A DNA stretch of 64,000 bases from an uncultured Barnesiella sp. (GTDB lineage: Bacteria > Bacteroidota > Bacteroidia > Bacteroidales > Barnesiellaceae_A), in the NCBI GenBank assembly GCA_944321085.1, contig CALUJY010000004.1:1-64000 (forward strand). Direction: 5' to 3'. Below the pieces are notes generated by a model. That model saw only the letters and a program-made list of their open reading frames with translations. It was not told where the DNA came from and searched no databases. Made by a program: the position numbers and the translations under genes. This document shows positions 44,013-51,755 of this stretch, piece by piece (within the stretch, counting starts at the first letter, position 1; each line of letters begins with the position of its first letter).

Positions 44013-44229
44013 GTTGTAGTCATACCATTCTCTGTCGGTGATAGAGCGATGGGCATCCGCAACCTTTTTGTGGAACAGAGTGCTACTATCTTAGGATTTG
44101 CGGGGGAGAAGATAGGCTCTGCTTGCTGTGCAAGAGATGCCTGCTCTGTTGTATCCTGCTGTTCTTGTTGCCCTCTGTAACGGTGGGATATCGCGAGTGA
44201 CCACCATGTTGAAAAATTTATCTTTTCGT

Positions 44230-44260
44230 TTGTTTTTCCATTTCTCATTTCCTACCTTTG
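44230..44260 (+). promoter_or_regulatory. Full promoter before the structured RNA
   Basis: TTG at 44230 is followed by 20 bases and TACCTTTG (44253-44260). No protein gene follows in range; the transcript would run into the structured region at 44335. Confidence 0.8.
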
Positions 44261-44334
44261 TAAGAGAAACAATAAAAACATTTGCCTATGAAACATTAGC
44301 GTATAAGTGATACGCATATTTTAGACATATTAGG

Positions 44335-44497
44335 AAAAGCGTTTTAGCTTTATTCTGTCCTCAAAAGTTTGGCGACTAATGACACCGACAAGAATAATAG
44401 CGAAATGCTTGCGTATAACGCGGGCTTTTGGTTATTCTGTCGGTAGGTTACGCCAACACCTTGAGGAGGAATAAACTGGAAGTACCGCGTTTTTTTA
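44335..44497 (+). ncRNA. Rod-shaped ncRNA, 6S RNA-like candidate
   Basis: A single long hairpin can be built. Closing arms: AAAAGCGT (44335-44342) with GCGTTTTT (44487-44494). Then TTTATTC (44349-44355) with GAATAAA (44469-44475); TCCTCAA (44358-44364) with TTGAGGA (44461-44467); TTGGCG (44369-44374) with CGCCAA (44451-44456). Past an open central region, ACCGACAAGAATAA (44384-44397) pairs with TTATTCTGTCGGT (44432-44444) with one bulge. The tip is GCTTGCG (44407-44413) with CGCGGGC (44419-44425). A T-run ends it. A rod with an unpaired middle and a terminator fits 6S RNA or the Bacteroidales-1 class (recalled, not searched). Transcription may begin near 44265, giving an extra 5' part. Confidence 0.65.
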
Positions 44498-44575
44498 TGT
44501 GCGTATTTTTATCTCTTACAAGGTACTGATGGAGTTATCCGAAAGTGAGTAGGAGTTTTATCAAATTCTATAGAA

Positions 44576-44911
44576 ATGAAAAGAATAATTTTATTGACCT
44601 TCTCTGTTCTTATGATAGCAGGTTTGGCTTGGGCAACAAATAGCGTGAACTCAATAGAAGATACCCGTATCTGTGAGCAGCAAACACAAATTGATAGCAG
44701 CGCACCTGTCCAAGTTTGGTATTATTGTTATAATCATAAAACGGGAGAAACAATTTGCATGGGTTGTGGTTATGTAAGAACCGAGAATGGAAAAATGTTG
44801 ATATATATTGAGGGACGTTATGGCGGCGATTTCCCTGTAAAAGGTTCAAACCTTCAAGGTTTTCAATATATGTTCAATAAGGGAAATACCGATTACTATT
44901 TTAACATGTAA
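44576..44911 (+). CDS. Small AT-rich secreted protein, unknown
   Basis: A 111-residue protein with a signal peptide (residues 1-20, ending AWA). The mature part includes WYYCYNHKTGETICMGCGYVRTENG, three Cys residues in a compact cluster, and ends near FNKGNTDYYFNM. It belongs to a type of short exported proteins common in Bacteroidetes but no named family is assigned. It is more AT-rich than its neighbours, has no obvious promoter of its own, and ends with a clear terminator. Confidence 0.72.
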   Translation: MKRIILLTFSVLMIAGLAWATNSVNSIEDTRICEQQTQIDSSAPVQVWYYCYNHKTGETICMGCGYVRTENGKMLIYIEGRYGGDFPVKGSNLQGFQYMFNKGNTDYYFNM

Positions 44912-44931
44912 ATTAAAATAAGCGCTTTGGC

Positions 44932-44962
44932 AAGTCGGGGTAAAACGTGCCCCGACTTTTTT
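44932..44962 (+). terminator. Terminator of the small secreted gene
   Basis: AAGTCGGGG (44932-44940) pairs with CCCCGACTT (44950-44958), followed by TTTTTT. It lies 20 bases past the stop codon. Confidence 0.9.
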
Positions 44963-45076
44963 ATATTCCATGAAAGCGAAACGCATACAGTGCTATTTTA
45001 CTCGTTGTTTATCATTTTCAGGATGTAGGCTGCGTTTGGACGGTACCAAAAAGTTCCGATGTATTAAATACTCCTA

Positions 45077-45250
45077 TCACTATCTTTCGATAAGACAGGA
45101 TGCGGCTCGGCATAGCCGGAACTTGAAAACTTTGTTTTCGTTTGGCTCTGCGCTCGCCTTTCACTATCTTTGGATAAGATAGGCTACGGCTCGGCATAAA
45201 AAATCAAGCGAGCTTGTTTTTTCTGCACTCACCTTTCACTATCTTTGCAT
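45077..45250 (+). repeat. Three tandem promoter-bearing repeat units
   Basis: The core TCACTATCTTT, then GATAAGAYAGG and CGGCTCGGCATA, occurs at 45077-45114 and 45161-45198 (about 90 percent alike). A third copy starts at 45236 and diverges after TTTG. Spacing is 84 and 75 bases. Each copy carries a TATCTTT box; only the second has a TTG 20 bases upstream. Confidence 0.8.
45142..45172 (+). promoter_or_regulatory. Full promoter within the tandem repeat
   Basis: TTG (45142-45144), 20 bases, TATCTTTG (45165-45172). The third repeat offers a further TATCTTTG at 45240-45247, so hflX may have two start sites. Confidence 0.7.
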
Positions 45251-45328
45251 GGCAATGTGCGAGGCATGCAGCTGCTTTGCGGTGGCATCATTTTCCCCTC
45301 GCGGCACCCTTAAACAGAAAAGGTTGAG

Positions 45329-46591
45329 ATGAAAGAATTTATACATACCGAGACGTCGAGCGAGCGCGCCCTGTTGGTAGGGCTTGTCACCCCTACGCAA
45401 AACGAAACAAAGACGATGGAGTATCTCGATGAGCTGGCTTTCCTTGCCGAGACGGCAGGTGCCGTGCCCGAGAAGCGCTTTTTGCAGAAGCTCGACTATC
45501 CCAATCCCCGCACCTATGTGGGTACGGGCAAATTGCAGGAGATAAAGAACTATATCGAAGAGTCGGCTGCCGAGGGCGAGGCCGGTGTAGGTATGGTGGT
45601 CTTCGACGATGAGCTGTCGCCCAAGCAGATACAGAATATCGAGCGCGAGTTGCAGGTGAAAATATTAGACCGTACCAGTCTTATCCTCGACATATTTGCC
45701 TTGCGGGCACAGACGGCCAACGCCAAGACGCAGGTAGAGCTGGCGCAGTATCAGTACCTTTTGCCACGTCTTACCCGGCTGTGGACGCACTTGGAGAGGC
45801 AGCGTGGTGGTATAGGTATGCGTGGCCCCGGTGAAACGCAGATAGAGACCGACCGCCGTATTATCCTCGACCGTATTTCGCGCCTGAAAGAGGAGTTGCG
45901 CAGCATCGACCGTCAGAAAACCATACAGCGAAAGAACCGCGGCCGGTTGGTGCGTGTGGCCTTGGTGGGATATACCAACGTGGGAAAATCGACGTTGATG
46001 AATTTGTTGAGCAAGTCGGACGTTTTTGCCGAGAATAAGCTCTTTGCAACGCTCGACACTACTGTGCGCAAAGTCATCGTAGACAATCTCCCGTTCTTGC
46101 TTTCCGATACCGTAGGTTTCATTCGCAAGCTCCCCACGCATTTGGTCGATTCGTTCAAGTCGACACTCGACGAGGTGCGCGAGGCCGACCTCCTGCTGCA
46201 TATCGTAGATATTTCGCATCCTGCCTTTGAGGAACAGATAGAGGTGGTAAATCGCACTCTGCACGACATTTGCCCCAATGAGGAGAAACCCGTTATTATT
46301 GTTTTTAATAAGATAGATGCTTTTACTTATGTAGAGAAAGCGGCCGACGACCTTACGCCGCGCACCCGCGAGAACGTTTCGCTCGACGAGCTGCGTGCTA
46401 CGTGGATGGCCAAGATGGCCGAGAACTGTATCTTCATATCGGCACGCGAGCGCACCAATATCGACGAGCTGAAAGACCTGCTATATCGCCGTGTCAAAGA
46501 GATTCACACGGCACGTTTCCCCTATAACGACTTTTTATTTCAACATTACGACGACGAGACAATCAATCCCGACGCCACACCACAACCCTAA
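45329..46591 (+). CDS. hflX: GTPase HflX
   Basis: A 420-residue HflX-type GTPase, which binds the 50S subunit and splits stalled ribosomes under stress. The N-terminal HflX domain (about 1-190, with YPNPRTYVGTGKLQEIK and VVFDDELSPKQIQNIERE) is followed by the G domain: G1 GYTNVGKST, G3 DTVGFIRKLP and G4 FNKIDA. Length is normal for the family. It heads a unit of three genes: the thioesterase starts four bases after its stop. Confidence 0.95.
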   Translation: MKEFIHTETSSERALLVGLVTPTQNETKTMEYLDELAFLAETAGAVPEKRFLQKLDYPNPRTYVGTGKLQEIKNYIEESAAEGEAGVGMVVFDDELSPKQIQNIERELQVKILDRTSLILDIFALRAQTANAKTQVELAQYQYLLPRLTRLWTHLERQRGGIGMRGPGETQIETDRRIILDRISRLKEELRSIDRQKTIQRKNRGRLVRVALVGYTNVGKSTLMNLLSKSDVFAENKLFATLDTTVRKVIVDNLPFLLSDTVGFIRKLPTHLVDSFKSTLDEVREADLLLHIVDISHPAFEEQIEVVNRTLHDICPNEEKPVIIVFNKIDAFTYVEKAADDLTPRTRENVSLDELRATWMAKMAENCIFISARERTNIDELKDLLYRRVKEIHTARFPYNDFLFQHYDDETINPDATPQP

Positions 46592-46595
46592 GACA

Positions 46596-47003
46596 ATGGA
46601 AAAACCCTATATCTTTGAGCTGCAATTCAAAGTACGCGACTATGAGGTCGATTTGGAAGGCATAGTCAATAATGCCAACTACCTGCATTATCTCGAACAT
46701 ACGCGCCACGAATTTTTGGCATCGACCGGTACGGCCTTCAAGCAGATGCACGACGAAGGTATCGACCCCGTCGTATGTCGCATAGAGATAGCTTATAAAA
46801 CTCCTTTGCATTGCGGCGATACCTTTGTAAGCAAGCTCTACATGAGACGCAAAGGCGTGAAATATCTCTTCTATCAGGACATCTACAAAACTACCGGCGA
46901 ATGCTGCGTAAAAGCTATTGTCGAGACTGTGTGTACTCACAACGGGCGGCCTACGCGCGGCGAGGAGTTCTTGCCTTATTTTGCCCCCTACCTGAGCGAG
47001 TAA
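46596..47003 (+). CDS. 4HBT-family acyl-CoA thioesterase
   Basis: A 135-residue hot-dog-fold thioesterase of the 4-hydroxybenzoyl-CoA/YbgC type. The active-site region VRDYEVDLEGIVNNANYLHYLEHTRHEFL (residues about 11-40) has the catalytic Asp/Glu and NANYLHYLE signature. It hydrolyses acyl-CoA thioesters; the substrate is unknown. The start at 46596 matches family length; a longer frame from 46491 overlaps hflX. It lies between hflX and dprA with gaps of four and seven bases. Confidence 0.92.
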   Translation: MEKPYIFELQFKVRDYEVDLEGIVNNANYLHYLEHTRHEFLASTGTAFKQMHDEGIDPVVCRIEIAYKTPLHCGDTFVSKLYMRRKGVKYLFYQDIYKTTGECCVKAIVETVCTHNGRPTRGEEFLPYFAPYLSE

Positions 47004-47010
47004 GCCCGAA

Positions 47011-48141
47011 ATGGATACTTTTACCGACGAACAGTTGCGCTATCGCATAGCCCTTGCCGGGGTGAAGGGTATGAACCGTCTGTTGGCCGAAACCCTGATA
47101 AAGGCGACGGGCGATGTATCGACTTTCTTCACCTTGTCGGGTAGCGAGTTGGCCGGGCTGACAGGATGGAGCAGCCGTCTCTTCTTGGACGTTGAGCGAG
47201 GCAACGCCTTGCGAGCCGCGGTTCGTGAGGTAGAATTCGTGAGGCGGCACGGTATCACGCCCTTGTTTATCACCGATGCCGAGTATCCCCGACGGTTGGC
47301 CGAGTGTAGCGATGCGCCGCTCATGCTCTATTACAAAGGACATCTTCCCTTGGAGTATGACCGGGTGGTGAGCATCGTAGGCACACGCCGGGCTACTGCC
47401 TACGGCAAGAGTTTTGTCGATGCGTTGGTACGCGGATTGGCCGCGGCCTCCGATTCGACCCTTATTGTCAGCGGGTTGGCCTATGGCATCGATGTGGCAG
47501 CCCATCGGGCTGCTTTGCAGTATGGGCTGCCTACGGTGGGCGTATTGGCGCACGGATTGCACACGCTTTATCCCTCGACTCATCGCCAAACGGCGGTCGA
47601 AATGTTAGAGCGCGGCGGATTACTCACCGAGTACACTTCCGGGCAGGACGTTCGTCGTCCCTATTTTCTGGCTCGCAACCGCATCGTAGCCGGTATGGCC
47701 GATGCTGTGGTAGTGGTAGAGTCGGGCGAAAAGGGCGGTTCGTTGGTTACGGCATCCATCGCCGAGAGTTACAGCCGCGATGTTTTTGCGTTGCCGGGGC
47801 GTGCGGGCGACACCTTGTCGGCCGGATGCAATAATCTGATAAAGCACAACAAAGCGGCATTAATAACATCGGCCGACGACCTGTTGGAGGCAATGTGCTG
47901 GACAACTCCTGCATCGCCGACACCCCGTCAAATGCCCCTTCTTACTACCGACGAGACCCTCTCGGCCGATGAACAACGTCTGTTGCAATACTTGCGTGAC
48001 AATGGCGAGGGGCAGATAAACCGCATGGCCGTAGAGCTCGACTGTCCGGCGGCGACCCTCTCGGCTTTGCTGGTAGAGTTGGAATTCAAGGGGCTTGTGA
48101 CGGCATTCCCCGGCGGCATGTATCGCCCGGCCGTCTCTTAA
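47011..48141 (+). CDS. dprA: DNA processing protein DprA
   Basis: A 376-residue DprA, which loads RecA on incoming single-stranded DNA in natural transformation. An N-terminal HhH-like region (about 1-75) precedes the Rossmann-fold domain: SIVGTRRATAYG, IVSGLAYGIDVAAHRAAL, GVLAHGLHTLYPSTH, NRIVAGMADAVVVVESGEKGGSLVTA and DTLSAGCNNLIK. A C-terminal winged-helix-like segment (LLQYLRDNGEGQINRMAVEL) closes it. It ends the hflX-thioesterase-dprA unit. Confidence 0.96.
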   Translation: MDTFTDEQLRYRIALAGVKGMNRLLAETLIKATGDVSTFFTLSGSELAGLTGWSSRLFLDVERGNALRAAVREVEFVRRHGITPLFITDAEYPRRLAECSDAPLMLYYKGHLPLEYDRVVSIVGTRRATAYGKSFVDALVRGLAAASDSTLIVSGLAYGIDVAAHRAALQYGLPTVGVLAHGLHTLYPSTHRQTAVEMLERGGLLTEYTSGQDVRRPYFLARNRIVAGMADAVVVVESGEKGGSLVTASIAESYSRDVFALPGRAGDTLSAGCNNLIKHNKAALITSADDLLEAMCWTTPASPTPRQMPLLTTDETLSADEQRLLQYLRDNGEGQINRMAVELDCPAATLSALLVELEFKGLVTAFPGGMYRPAVS

Positions 48142-48238
48142 ACGAAGCATCGCATTTTTCTTCTCCCGATAGGGCAAACACAGAAAAGCCCGATAAAAAA
48201 TGGTCGCCGGTACAATTTAATCGGCATTTTACAGTTAA

Positions 48239-48246
48239 TATATTTG
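48239..48246 (+). promoter_or_regulatory. -7 box of the type IX secretion operon
   Basis: TATATTTG lies 34 bases before the porP start codon; TTT, not TTG, is at the -33 position 20 bases upstream. Confidence 0.55.
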
Positions 48247-48280
48247 AAACCCTACGCACGGTTATAACTTACATGCTGCT

Positions 48281-49261
48281 ATGAAGTCAAACTTTCGCTT
48301 GCTGTCTCTCCTCTTGTTTTGTGCCGCGGCCTTTGCAGCACAAGCACAGATAGACATGCAATTGTCGCAATATTGGGCAGCCCCGGCCTACTATAATGCC
48401 GGAGCCACTGGAGCAGGCGACAAGCTCAACTTCATGGTGGGCACGCGGCAACAGTGGATAGGTATAGAGGGTGCGCCCAAGTCGTTTTGGGGTCGTGCCG
48501 ACATGCCGCTCCGTTTTTTAGGCGGGCATCATGGCGTGGGTGTGGTATTCAGCAGTACCACCGAGGGATTGTTCTCCAATATGGTGTTCGGTGCGCAATA
48601 TGCCTATAAGTTGAAGATAAAAAACAGCTTCCTCTGTTTCGGTGTACAACTGGGTTTGGTAGATCAGAAATTCGACGGTACTAAGGTAGAGATACCCACG
48701 AGCGATGCCCATACCCCGGCCGGCGAGGACGAAGACATCCCGACCACCGAAGTAGAGGGCATGGCGTTCGATTGTGCCTTTGGCATCTATTACATACATC
48801 CCAAGTTCTATGTAGGCCTGTCATCGACACATCTCACCGAACCCACTATCCGTTATGACGACAGCAGCGGTTCGGGAAGCGAAAACGGATATGAAACTTT
48901 TGTGAGTCGCCTCTATTATTTTATGGCAGGAGGCAATATCCCATTTAGAAATCCGTTATATGAAATACAGCCGTCGATGATGGTGAAGACCGATTTCAAC
49001 ATATTCACAGCCGAAGCAACCTTCAGGTTGCGTTATAACAAGCTCTTTTGGGGCGGTGTAGGGTATCGGTGGAACGATGCGGTCTCCTTCATGATAGGCG
49101 GTGAGTTTAAGGGCTTTATCCTCGGATATTCCTATGATTTGCCGGTGACGGCAGTGCTTCGTGCAAGTAGCGGCAGCCACGAGGTTTTTGTGGGTTACAG
49201 CATGAAGCTCGATTTATCGGATAAAAATAAAACAAAACATAAAAGTATTCGTATACTGTAA
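48281..49261 (+). CDS. porP: Type IX secretion protein PorP/SprF-like
   Basis: A 326-residue outer-membrane beta-barrel protein with a signal peptide (ending AQAQ) and the PorP/SprF pattern: QIDMQLSQYWAAPAYYNAGATGAG, GTRQQWIGIEGAP and GVGVVFSSTTEGLFSN near the N-terminus, with alternating strands to the end. It is part of the type IX secretion system. It starts the core cluster and is followed by gldK by three bases. Type IX-exported candidates exist at 0.1 and 15.9 kb. Confidence 0.92.
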   Translation: MKSNFRLLSLLLFCAAAFAAQAQIDMQLSQYWAAPAYYNAGATGAGDKLNFMVGTRQQWIGIEGAPKSFWGRADMPLRFLGGHHGVGVVFSSTTEGLFSNMVFGAQYAYKLKIKNSFLCFGVQLGLVDQKFDGTKVEIPTSDAHTPAGEDEDIPTTEVEGMAFDCAFGIYYIHPKFYVGLSSTHLTEPTIRYDDSSGSGSENGYETFVSRLYYFMAGGNIPFRNPLYEIQPSMMVKTDFNIFTAEATFRLRYNKLFWGGVGYRWNDAVSFMIGGEFKGFILGYSYDLPVTAVLRASSGSHEVFVGYSMKLDLSDKNKTKHKSIRIL

Positions 49262-49264
49262 ATT

Positions 49265-50683
49265 ATGAGAAAAAGTCTGTTGAGCTTGATAACCGTTGCC
49301 GTCTTAGTGGCGGCCTGTGCTCCCGGCGCACGCAACTCCGGCGAAGTGACCGGCGTAGGTGGCGTGTCGTGGGCTGAGCCGGCTCCTTATGGCATGGTAT
49401 TGATAAACCGCGGCGCATACGATATGGGTCCCAGCCGCAACGACAGCGTGTGGGGCATCGCCCGCGATGACCACGGCATATCGGTAGACGCATTTTATAT
49501 GGATGAAACAGAGATTACCAACTCTAAGTACAAGCAATTTGTATTTTGGGTACGCGACTCTATCATCCGTGAGCGACTTGCCGACCCAGCTTATGGCGGA
49601 AATGAAGTTTTCAAAATAGAGGAAGACCGCGAGGGAAACCCCGTGAAGCCGCACCTTAATTGGTCGAAGGCGATACCTTGGCGCAACCCCAACGAAGATG
49701 AGGCACGTGCCATAGAGAGTCTCTATCGCATCAATCCCATTACGGGGCAAAAGGAGCTCGATGTGTCGCAGCTCAACTTCCGCTACGAGGTGTATGACCT
49801 TACCGAGGCATCGAAGCGTCGCAACCGTTTAGACCCCGCTTTGCGCAATCTCAATACCGATGAGCCTGCCGACCCTAATGAGGTGATAATGATATCGAAA
49901 GATACCGCATTTATCGACGACGAAGGGCGCATACATCGCGAGACCATCACACGGCAACTTTCGAGCGAGTATGACTTCCTCAATACCTATATCGTCAATA
50001 TCTATCCCGATACGACGGTGTGGGTCAACGACTTCGACAATGCCTATAACGAGCCTTATGTACGCATGTATTTTGCACATGCCGGGTATAATGACTATCC
50101 CGTAGTGGGTGTGTCGTGGGACCAAGCCAACGCATTCTGTGTGTGGCGTACTCTGCTTTACAAGTCGGCATTGGGCAAGAATCCCGTTATCGTAGAACCC
50201 TATCGCCTGCCTACCGAGGCCGAGTGGGAGTATGCCGCCCGTGCCGGTAAAGACGAGAATATCTACCCGTGGGAAGGTACCGAGTCGGTTGACGAGAAAG
50301 GATGCTTCTATGCCAACTTCAAGCCCGGTGACGGCGATTATGTGCGCGATGGTCACCTGATAACGGCGCAAGTAGGCACCTATACCCCCAATGATTTCGG
50401 GTTGTACGACATGGCCGGTAACGTCTCGGAGTGGACATCGACCTCCTATAACGAGGCTTTGAGCCGCATCACCAGCGATATGAATCCCGAGTACAAATAC
50501 AATGCCGCCAAAGAAGACCCCTATCGCATGAAGCGGAAAATAGTGCGTGGCGGTTCGTGGAAAGACGTATCGCACTACGTCCGTTCCGACCTGCGCATGT
50601 GGGAATATCAGAACGAGCAACGCTCCTACATAGGATTCCGTTGTGTGCGTACACAAGTCGGCTTTGCTCACGGCCGTAAATAG
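49265..50683 (+). CDS. gldK: Type IX secretion lipoprotein GldK/PorK
   Basis: A 472-residue lipoprotein (lipobox VAAC). It carries a formylglycine-generating-enzyme-like (sulfatase-modifying) domain: INRGAYDMGPSRNDS, FYMDETEITNSKYKQF, YRLPTEAEWEYAARAG, DMAGNVSEWTSTSYNE and RGGSWKDVSHY, ending with IGFRCVRTQ. In the type IX system GldK forms a ring with GldN on the periplasmic face of the outer membrane. The catalytic function of the FGE fold is thought to be lost in this family. It is followed by gldL after 44 bases. Confidence 0.95.
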   Translation: MRKSLLSLITVAVLVAACAPGARNSGEVTGVGGVSWAEPAPYGMVLINRGAYDMGPSRNDSVWGIARDDHGISVDAFYMDETEITNSKYKQFVFWVRDSIIRERLADPAYGGNEVFKIEEDREGNPVKPHLNWSKAIPWRNPNEDEARAIESLYRINPITGQKELDVSQLNFRYEVYDLTEASKRRNRLDPALRNLNTDEPADPNEVIMISKDTAFIDDEGRIHRETITRQLSSEYDFLNTYIVNIYPDTTVWVNDFDNAYNEPYVRMYFAHAGYNDYPVVGVSWDQANAFCVWRTLLYKSALGKNPVIVEPYRLPTEAEWEYAARAGKDENIYPWEGTESVDEKGCFYANFKPGDGDYVRDGHLITAQVGTYTPNDFGLYDMAGNVSEWTSTSYNEALSRITSDMNPEYKYNAAKEDPYRMKRKIVRGGSWKDVSHYVRSDLRMWEYQNEQRSYIGFRCVRTQVGFAHGRK

Positions 50684-50727
50684 AGTTACCATTACCAAAG
50701 GAATAAACGACCATATTTGCCAATATT

Positions 50728-51750
50728 ATGGGAAAATACAGAAAATATAAAAATAAGATAGAGAAATTCTTGTCGAGCGACAGGGGACAACGTTTCTTCA
50801 ACTTTGCATACAGTATAGGTGCTGCCGTCGTTATTTGGGGTGCCCTCTTCAAGATATTGCACCTGCCCGGTGGTAACTTCCTGCTTTCGCTCGGTATGGG
50901 TACCGAGGTGCTTATGTTTATTTTGTCGGCTTTCGATAAGCCGGCAAGTTCATACCATTGGGAAGACGTTTTCCCCGTTTTGGCATCGCGCGACCCCGAG
51001 GAACGACCCGAGTTCGGTAAGGGTGGGGGCGCTACCATTATAGGTGGTAAGGGCGGTACAATCGTGGTAGATGGGAACTCCGGCACATCCGGTACGACAT
51101 TGTCGTCCGACGAAGCCCGTCAGGCTATCGGCCTGCCCGAAGGCATCAATCTGAGCGAAGCCGATACCCAAAGCCTCAGCGACAGCATACAGAAAATGTC
51201 GGCTGCGGCCGACCAGCTCTCTCGCATGGCCGAACTTACCGACGCAACGCAACAATACTTGTCGCAGTTGGCGGCCATATCATCGCAAATGGAACAGCTG
51301 CGCACGGCTACCGAGTCGCTCACCCAAGTATCCAATACGTTGCTCGGTTCGTACCAGTCTATCACATCGCACTCCGATGGCCTGAGCGAGCAATCGAGCG
51401 GCTACGTTGAGCAAATGGAAGCCCTCAACCGCAACATCAGCGGCTTGAATACGATATACGAAATACAGCTTAAAAGCATCAGTTCGCAACTCGATAATAT
51501 CGACCGCGTAAACAGCGGTATCAAGAATATCAGCCGCATGTACGAGGCTGCCATGGGCGACAGCGACCGCTATTGCAAAGAGACAGAGAAAATGACGCAG
51601 TACATACAGCAACTCAATTCGGTATACGAGAAGATGATTACTGCCATGACCATAAACATGTATCGACCCATGCCCGGTGCGCCCATCGAAGAGCCGCACA
51701 AAGCCGACGAACCCTCTCGGACAGCTGCCGATAACGACGTTAAAGCATAA
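50728..51750 (+). CDS. gldL: Type IX secretion motor protein GldL/PorL
   Basis: A 340-residue inner-membrane protein. Two membrane helices near the N-terminus (about 24-44 and 50-68) include FNFAYSIGAAVVIWGALFKILH and the conserved Glu60 in GMGTEVLMFIL, considered part of the proton path. The rest is a long cytoplasmic region rich in helical, coiled-coil-like sequence (about residues 130-310). GldL pairs with GldM in the proton-driven motor. A glycine-rich stretch at about 104-125 links the parts. It ends five bases before gldM. Confidence 0.94.
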   Translation: MGKYRKYKNKIEKFLSSDRGQRFFNFAYSIGAAVVIWGALFKILHLPGGNFLLSLGMGTEVLMFILSAFDKPASSYHWEDVFPVLASRDPEERPEFGKGGGATIIGGKGGTIVVDGNSGTSGTTLSSDEARQAIGLPEGINLSEADTQSLSDSIQKMSAAADQLSRMAELTDATQQYLSQLAAISSQMEQLRTATESLTQVSNTLLGSYQSITSHSDGLSEQSSGYVEQMEALNRNISGLNTIYEIQLKSISSQLDNIDRVNSGIKNISRMYEAAMGDSDRYCKETEKMTQYIQQLNSVYEKMITAMTINMYRPMPGAPIEEPHKADEPSRTAADNDVKA

Positions 51751-51755
51751 ATACA

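Larger units (their letters stand above)
43937..44575. other. Intergenic region with a structured-RNA locus
   Basis: Contains the locus terminator, a promoter without an ORF and the candidate ncRNA at 44335-44497. The remaining segment 44020-44220 shows nothing recognisable. The ATG at 44288 after the promoter opens a frame of only three codons. Confidence 0.65.
44912..45328. other. Intergenic region before hflX with repeats
   Basis: After the terminator comes a promoter-bearing tandem repeat (45077-45250) and then a 80-base leader before hflX. There is no gene-like frame; the ATG-starting frame at 44970 shows no protein features. Confidence 0.65.

Noticed and set aside
44970..45182. A 70-codon frame starting at 44970
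   Set aside because: It runs across the tandem repeat and has no protein-like features.
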